A DNA stretch of 9,278 nt, from NCBI GenBank assembly GCA_035532075.1, contig DATKRV010000102.1:1-9278 (forward strand), read 5' to 3'. The position numbers and the translations under genes were made by a program. Positions within the stretch are counted from its first letter, which is position 1; every line of letters starts with the position of its first letter. The stretch is from CAIVND01 sp035532075. GTDB lineage: Bacteria; Actinomycetota; Acidimicrobiia; Acidimicrobiales; Bog-793. This document shows positions 5,371-9,278 of this stretch, in pieces. A model generated the notes under the pieces. That model ran no database searches. It had not been told where the DNA came from and saw nothing but the letters and a program-made list of their open reading frames with translations.

Positions 5371-6381
5371 ATGCTCGCTAGCGACGTTGCAATTGATTTC
5401 GGATCTGTGAACACTCGGGTCGCAAGTGCAAAGGGCGGTGTGATTTACGAGGAGCCGACCGTCGTGGCGCTCAATCATGATTCCGGAAGACCGGTGTTCT
5501 TCGGAGCGGCGGCGCTCGGAAGTTCGGCCCAGAGAGCGGGCCAACTGCGTGCTGTTCGCCCGGTAGTGGCTGGTCAGCTTGAAAATATCGCCGTCGCTGA
5601 ACTTTTTCTCAAGCATGTCATTAAGCAGACCGGGAGGAGGTATCTTCAGCGGCGCCGCGTGCTCGCGACCATGCCTCTCGACGCGACACCGGTCCAGCTT
5701 CGGGCAATGACAAATGCCCTCGAACGGGCAGGGGTCCATAAGGTCCGATTTCTTGCGCAGCCCCTCGCCTGTGCACTTGGAGCGAAGATTGCAATTGAGG
5801 CTCCAGTTGGTTCGATGGTTATCGACGTCGGCGGAGAGATTACCAATATCGCCGCAATTGCTCTTGGCGGAGTCATCGTTGGAACCACCGTGCAATTTGG
5901 AGGAGAGTCATTTGTCCGCGCGATCCTTCGCGTATGTCTCGAAAGGGAGGACCTCGTTGTTGATCCGGACGTTGCAAGGCAACTTCGCAACGCGTTTGGA
6001 GTTATGGATATTGTTGACCGAGATCTCAGTGTTGAGATCATTGGACGAGATCGGTCGAGCGGCGGGATGCGTCCGGCGCTCATTCGCCAGCAGGAGATTG
6101 CGGAGGTCTTGCGGCGAGAACTCACTCCCGTGTTTGCGGCAGCCTCTAAAATCATCGCGGATTCCCCTCCAGAGATTGCCAATGACCTCATGAGTTCGGG
6201 AATTGTGCTTGCAGGTGGGGGATCTCAACTTCGGGGACTTGCCCAGAATCTGGCAATGGCGACTGGAATTCCTGTCCACGTCTTCGACAATCCTGAGAGT
6301 CTTGGAGTGCTTGGAGCAGCGCGTTGCCTCTCAAGCTTCCATGAGCTTGAGGAGGTGTTTACGTCTGCCCCTCCTCATTGA
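5371..6381 (+). CDS. MreB-like bacterial actin homologue (divergent)
   Basis: This 336-residue actin-fold ATPase-family protein resembles MreB/Mbl, the filament that guides lateral cell-wall synthesis under the membrane. Phosphate-1 is IDFGSVNTRV (8-17), phosphate-2 is VIDVGGEITN (150-159), and the adenosine motif GIVLAGGGSQLRGL lies at 277-290. VRPV (62-65) and the late LGVLGAARCL segment also match. It departs from canonical MreB at important points. The EEP motif holding the glutamate implicated in ATP hydrolysis is AQP (129-131), and the DxGGGTTE loop reads DVGGEITN. It may bind nucleotide without normal turnover, as a specialised paralogue. The start ATG 5371 has AGAGG about ten bases upstream. 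Its 3' end overlaps the convergent HEAT-repeat gene by 23 bp. I am sure of the family but not that it is the main mreB. Confidence 0.88.
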   Translation: MLASDVAIDFGSVNTRVASAKGGVIYEEPTVVALNHDSGRPVFFGAAALGSSAQRAGQLRAVRPVVAGQLENIAVAELFLKHVIKQTGRRYLQRRRVLATMPLDATPVQLRAMTNALERAGVHKVRFLAQPLACALGAKIAIEAPVGSMVIDVGGEITNIAAIALGGVIVGTTVQFGGESFVRAILRVCLEREDLVVDPDVARQLRNAFGVMDIVDRDLSVEIIGRDRSSGGMRPALIRQQEIAEVLRRELTPVFAAASKIIADSPPEIANDLMSSGIVLAGGGSQLRGLAQNLAMATGIPVHVFDNPESLGVLGAARCLSSFHELEEVFTSAPPH

Positions 6382-7078
6382 TCCCGAGGAGGTCTTCTGC
6401 TGCTTGGCGCACCTGCCAATCCCGGTCCGTCAGTCGATCTTCCATGGCAAGACGTACGTCCTCTCCGCTGAAGTTTGCAAGGGCGATCAACGCTCTTCGT
6501 CGTATTTGTACTGCATCATTCAACGCCCCAATGATTGTCGTACGAGCTCGGTCATCGCCGATGATGCCAAGAGCCGATACCGCTGTCTCGCGACAGAGTG
6601 GATCACTATGTCTCTTTACAACTTGAATCAGCGCGGGTACAGCCTCAACTACTTCGCATTCACCAAGAGCGAAAGCGCAAGCTTCGACGACCCTAGGATC
6701 CGGATCGTCAAGTAGCTCTTTGAAATCCGCGGGCGGTAGCCGGGTCGCGAGCTCGCAGGCGGCACGGCGGACCTCTGCAGCTGAGTCGTAGAGTGCGTTG
6801 ACGACGTCTTGTTGAGAGGCGCGCGACATTCTCGCGAGCGCTCCAAGTGCGGCGGATCTGACTTTTGGCGATTGGTCAGAGAGGAATTCGCGAGCGGAAC
6901 ATTCGTCTTGCCGATAGCCACATGCGATCGCCGATACTCTCCGACGCTGCTCTCCTCGAGTCGTTTTGACGGCATCCGCGATCGATGTATCGAACTTCTT
7001 CCCGACACCATGCGATCCACCCCGCGCACCTGCTTTCGAGGGTTCCGCCGAGCCATCTTGTGCCAAGCTCTCTGTCAA
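6359..7078 (-). CDS. HEAT-repeat protein
   Basis: This 239-residue protein is mainly alpha-helical HEAT repeats, a scaffold fold for protein-protein contact. A low-complexity Gly/Ser/Lys N-terminus (1-45) precedes about five repeats, marked by SPKVRSAALGALARM (70-84), AAEVRRAACELATRL (100-114), DPRVVEACAFALGE (127-140), DPLCRETAVSALGIIG (159-174), AVQIRRRALIALANF (189-203) and DWQVRQAAEDLLG (220-232). There is no signal peptide, membrane segment or enzymatic motif. The start is uncertain. The frame has no ATG or GTG near its 5' end; TTG 7078 is used here, with TTG 7066 as an alternative, and neither has a clear ribosome binding site. TTG 7078 overlaps the stop of a 16-codon upstream frame. 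The gene is divergent from the YlbL-type gene and overlaps the MreB-like 3' end, so a partnership with either is possible but unproven. Confidence 0.82.
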   Translation of the reverse strand: MTESLAQDGSAEPSKAGARGGSHGVGKKFDTSIADAVKTTRGEQRRRVSAIACGYRQDECSAREFLSDQSPKVRSAALGALARMSRASQQDVVNALYDSAAEVRRAACELATRLPPADFKELLDDPDPRVVEACAFALGECEVVEAVPALIQVVKRHSDPLCRETAVSALGIIGDDRARTTIIGALNDAVQIRRRALIALANFSGEDVRLAMEDRLTDRDWQVRQAAEDLLGINEEGQT

Positions 7079-7125
7079 TGTCGGCGCCGAATCATGAGAC
7101 GCTCCTCAGTGACGTTGTTGTCCAT
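7075..7125 (-). CDS. Possible 16-codon leader ORF ahead of the HEAT-repeat gene
   Basis: On the minus strand ATG 7125 opens a short frame encoding MDNNVTEERLMIRRRH. Its TGA stop overlaps the TTG start proposed for the HEAT-repeat gene (ATTGA). Such an overlap would suit translational coupling where the downstream gene has no ribosome binding site. Alternatively, it may be the true N-terminus joined to the HEAT frame by a frameshift or sequence error, or simply chance. No ribosome binding site is seen for it either. Confidence 0.25.
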   Translation of the reverse strand: MDNNVTEERLMIRRRH

Positions 7126-7151
7126 CGGTCTACGAAATTTCGGAGGTCTGC

Positions 7152-8327
7152 GTGAAGGTTCGCCCAACCTCTCGCCGACACGTTAAGGCTCGTGTCCCGA
7201 ATTCTAACGGCCACGCTGACCGACGGAGGCGGCTTACCCGGGTAGGCGCCGCAACTTGTGCATTTATTGTCGTTCTTCTGGTTTGTGCAAGTTTCATCAC
7301 GGTTCCCTACGAGGCGATCACTCCCGGCTCCACCTTTGATGTCTCTCACCTCATTACCCTTCCCAGCGGCATTCGTCACGCAGATTCCGGTTCGGTCTCG
7401 CTCGTTGACGTTGACCTCGTGCCCCTTCGCGCGATCGATTACCTCTTCTTTCGATTCAACCCGGACAATCAAATAGTCCCGACCGGTGAGATTCTTGGCG
7501 CAAACACGCAGTCCACCGTTGACGAACAGGGTCTTCTAGACATGGTTTCGGCGCAACAGGCCGCAACGTATGTCGCATTCCAACAGTTGGGTTATTCAAT
7601 CCGCGCCCAGCAGGAGCGAGTAGTTGTGTATGACCTTTTGCCCCGTTCGCCCGCGGCCCTCGGTTCATCAAGGGTCTCTCTCAGAGTAGGAGACATCATC
7701 TGCAAGTTCGACGGTGACGTGATTACCAGTGTTGCGTCCCTTCGACGCTCCATTATTCATCACCGAGTTGGAGATCGCGTCACGATCGAGGTGGAACGTT
7801 ATGGGCAATCCCGGATGCATTCTGTCCAATTGAGGCTCGGTGCACTCAGTTCAAAAAGGTCGGGCGTCGAAGTTTGCTCCGTAAGTTCGGCTTCGATGGC
7901 TCAGGCTTTCAGGCGCGACGCGCCCTGTCTTGGGGTGGTCTTGATGCCGATTTATCATCTGGGAAATATGCCGTTTGTCGTGAAACTCAGCGCCGGGGGG
8001 ATTATCGGCCCCTCCGCGGGACTTGCGTTTACACTCGGAATAATTCGTGATCTTGATCGATTAAGCCTCACGAATGGACTCTCGGTCGCAGCCACCGGAA
8101 CAATTGCGATGGATGGTTCAATTGGAGACGTGGGTGGGGTGGCTCAGAAGACAATTGAGGTTCGAAATAGCAAAGCAAGCGTATTTTTTGTCCCGACCTC
8201 TGAATTCCAGGTCGCCAAATCGAGGGCAGGTCCTCACCTCCGCGTGTTCCCCGTCACATCGATTTCGCAGGTGCTACGGGATCTTCACACCCTCGGCGGG
8301 CAGATTTTGAGGAGAGTACCTCGTTGA
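7152..8327 (+). CDS. YlbL-type membrane protease with PDZ and Lon (S16) domains
   Basis: This 391-residue protein has a basic cytoplasmic N-terminus, one transmembrane helix at about 31-51, a VPYEAITPGS segment (51-60) typical of YlbL proteins, a PDZ domain at about 150-230 and a Lon-type protease domain at about 255-375. The Ser-Lys dyad looks intact: Ser288 in GPSAGLAFTLG and Lys333 in VGGVAQKT, 45 residues apart, as expected for S16 enzymes. The active domain faces outside the membrane. In Bacillus, YlbL removes a division inhibitor, so a role in division or envelope quality control is plausible. GTG 7152 is supported by GGAGGT at 7142-7147, and no better start is in frame. The DivIVA-domain gene follows after 18 bp in the same frame, so the two are probably co-transcribed. 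Confidence 0.92.
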   Translation: MKVRPTSRRHVKARVPNSNGHADRRRRLTRVGAATCAFIVVLLVCASFITVPYEAITPGSTFDVSHLITLPSGIRHADSGSVSLVDVDLVPLRAIDYLFFRFNPDNQIVPTGEILGANTQSTVDEQGLLDMVSAQQAATYVAFQQLGYSIRAQQERVVVYDLLPRSPAALGSSRVSLRVGDIICKFDGDVITSVASLRRSIIHHRVGDRVTIEVERYGQSRMHSVQLRLGALSSKRSGVEVCSVSSASMAQAFRRDAPCLGVVLMPIYHLGNMPFVVKLSAGGIIGPSAGLAFTLGIIRDLDRLSLTNGLSVAATGTIAMDGSIGDVGGVAQKTIEVRNSKASVFFVPTSEFQVAKSRAGPHLRVFPVTSISQVLRDLHTLGGQILRRVPR

Positions 8328-8345
8328 GGGCATAGTCTTTGGGTC

Positions 8346-9278
8346 GTGCCAGAACAAACTTCGACCCCAACCACCACTGGACGCAGTCTCGGTCCAGAGG
8401 ACATTGCGAACCGCTCCTTTCCTAGCGCACGTAAGGGGCTCGACCCAGAGGCAGTCCGTCGGTTTCTGGCCGAGGTGGCCGCTCAGGTTCGAGATCTACG
8501 GGCCGAGCGGGCCGAGTTCCGAGCCCCAATTCCGCAGCCGCGCCCTCAACTGGCAACACCGAAGACTCCTGAGGCGCCGATTGACGAGGCAGCTCTCACT
8601 CGAGTGCTTGGCGAAGAGATGACCCGCGTGCTTCAGACTGCCCGTGAATCCGCGCGGGCGATCGTGCTCAAAGCGGAGCGTCAGGCAGCGGAGCTTGTTG
8701 CTGGCGCTGAATCGCTCTCACAGAATCGAAGGGCTGAAGCAGAATCATCCGTGGCCTCCTTGATGGAACGTGCCCGCCTGGAAGCTGCCGAATTGATCGA
8801 AAAGACCAAGATCGAATGTCGTGAAATGATCGAAGAGGCTCGCGAAACTCGTTTGAAGGTTCTCGCTGACCTCGCTGAACGTCGACGTATTTTGCTTATC
8901 CAGCTTGAACAGGTACGTATTGGCAAAGACTCGATTGTCGCCGTCGTCGAATCTGTGGCAACAAAGGTGACAGATTCCATCGACGCCGTTCGTGCCCAGC
9001 TTTCGGGAGCGGAAGAGGGTTCTCGAGTTGCAGCTGATCGGGCCGCGAGCGACCTTGAAGCAGCAATTGCCGCCGGACAAGATGTTGAAACATTGATGGA
9101 GCAGACGCTCGCAAAAATCCCGATCGTGGGCGTGCCTGGCAGCCCAGATAAACCTGATCACGGCCAGACGCCGCCCGTCAAGCCCCGTGTATTCGATATC
9201 GAACGTGAGCAGATGGTGCGTCCGGTATCGGTCTCGGCCGTGTCCCCCGAGACAGGCAATGAGAGTTCGGCCTTGATG
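8346..9278 (+). CDS. DivIVA-domain coiled-coil protein (partial, open at right edge)
   Basis: A frame starting at GTG 8346 stays open to the last base, giving 311 residues with no stop. Residues 15-55 (LGPEDIANRSFPSARKGLDP, then EAVRRFLAEV) match the DivIVA N-terminal membrane-curvature domain, including the usual L-x-P-E-D-I-x-N-x-x-F and G-x-D-P-E-x-V patterns. A proline-rich linker (60-79) leads into a long Ala/Glu/Arg coiled coil (about 80-255) and then a Pro-rich, less ordered tail. In actinobacteria DivIVA/Wag31 marks poles and septa and recruits wall synthesis; this could be that protein or a paralogue. GTG 8346 is the first start after the in-frame ylbL stop. Its ribosome binding site is weak, with GAGGG at 8326-8330 too far upstream, so translational coupling to the gene before it is likely. 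Confidence 0.85.
   Translation, partial: MPEQTSTPTTTGRSLGPEDIANRSFPSARKGLDPEAVRRFLAEVAAQVRDLRAERAEFRAPIPQPRPQLATPKTPEAPIDEAALTRVLGEEMTRVLQTARESARAIVLKAERQAAELVAGAESLSQNRRAEAESSVASLMERARLEAAELIEKTKIECREMIEEARETRLKVLADLAERRRILLIQLEQVRIGKDSIVAVVESVATKVTDSIDAVRAQLSGAEEGSRVAADRAASDLEAAIAAGQDVETLMEQTLAKIPIVGVPGSPDKPDHGQTPPVKPRVFDIEREQMVRPVSVSAVSPETGNESSALM

Noticed and set aside
5314..5895. A 193-codon open frame on the minus strand opposite the MreB-like gene
   Set aside because: It covers the conserved phosphate-1 and phosphate-2 regions of the MreB-like gene in antisense and has no family features.
1..9278. tRNA, rRNA, CRISPR arrays, toxin-antitoxin pairs or defence genes
   Set aside because: I looked for cloverleaf-like segments, regularly spaced repeats and recognisable defence motifs and found none; nearly all the sequence is accounted for by the listed genes.

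Overview
The window looks like chromosomal DNA from an actinobacterium. It carries two WhiB-family iron-sulfur regulators, a GlbO-type truncated haemoglobin, a DUF2342/zincin-2 protein, an HtrA-like membrane protein with the RLWRHPSE motif often seen in actinobacterial homologues, a YlbL-type PDZ-Lon protease and a DivIVA-domain protein. WhiB proteins are essentially restricted to Actinobacteria (and their phages). Base composition looks moderate rather than the very high GC of Streptomyces, and an MreB-like gene sits beside DivIVA. I therefore lean toward an Acidimicrobiia-type lineage, but that placement is inference.

Layout, left to right: the C-terminal end of a transposase that looks like the ISAzo13 family (1-119, +); whiB, WhiB2/WhmD type (+), with a perfect dyad upstream; ftcD, glutamate formiminotransferase (-); a second WhiB-like gene (-); a small uncharacterised protein (+); a DUF2342 protein (-); glbO (+); an HtrA-like PDZ membrane protein (-); an MreB-like actin homologue (+); a HEAT-repeat protein (-); a YlbL-type protease (+); and a DivIVA-domain coiled-coil protein (+) that is still open at the right edge. 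No rRNA, tRNA or CRISPR array was seen. No intergenic gap exceeds about 240 bases.

The strand switches at almost every gene. Most genes are therefore arranged in divergent pairs sharing 66-236 bp control regions, or in tight convergent pairs, one of which overlaps by 23 bp. Only ylbL-divIVA, and possibly whiB-like-ftcD, could be co-transcribed.

The right half (HtrA-like, MreB-like, HEAT, YlbL, DivIVA) reads as a cell-envelope, growth and division neighbourhood. WhiB2/WhmD regulators control septation in known actinobacteria, so whiB fits the same theme. The most notable feature is that three proteins from enzyme families appear to have lost active-site residues. The HtrA-like protein lacks the His and Ser of its triad. 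The DUF2342 protein lacks the HExxH zinc motif. The MreB-like protein lacks the glutamates of the EEP motif and has an altered phosphate-2 loop. The YlbL protease next door keeps an intact Ser-Lys dyad. This suggests a set of non-catalytic scaffold or sensor proteins around envelope growth, which is a hypothesis. I did not find a clearly new defence or mobile system.
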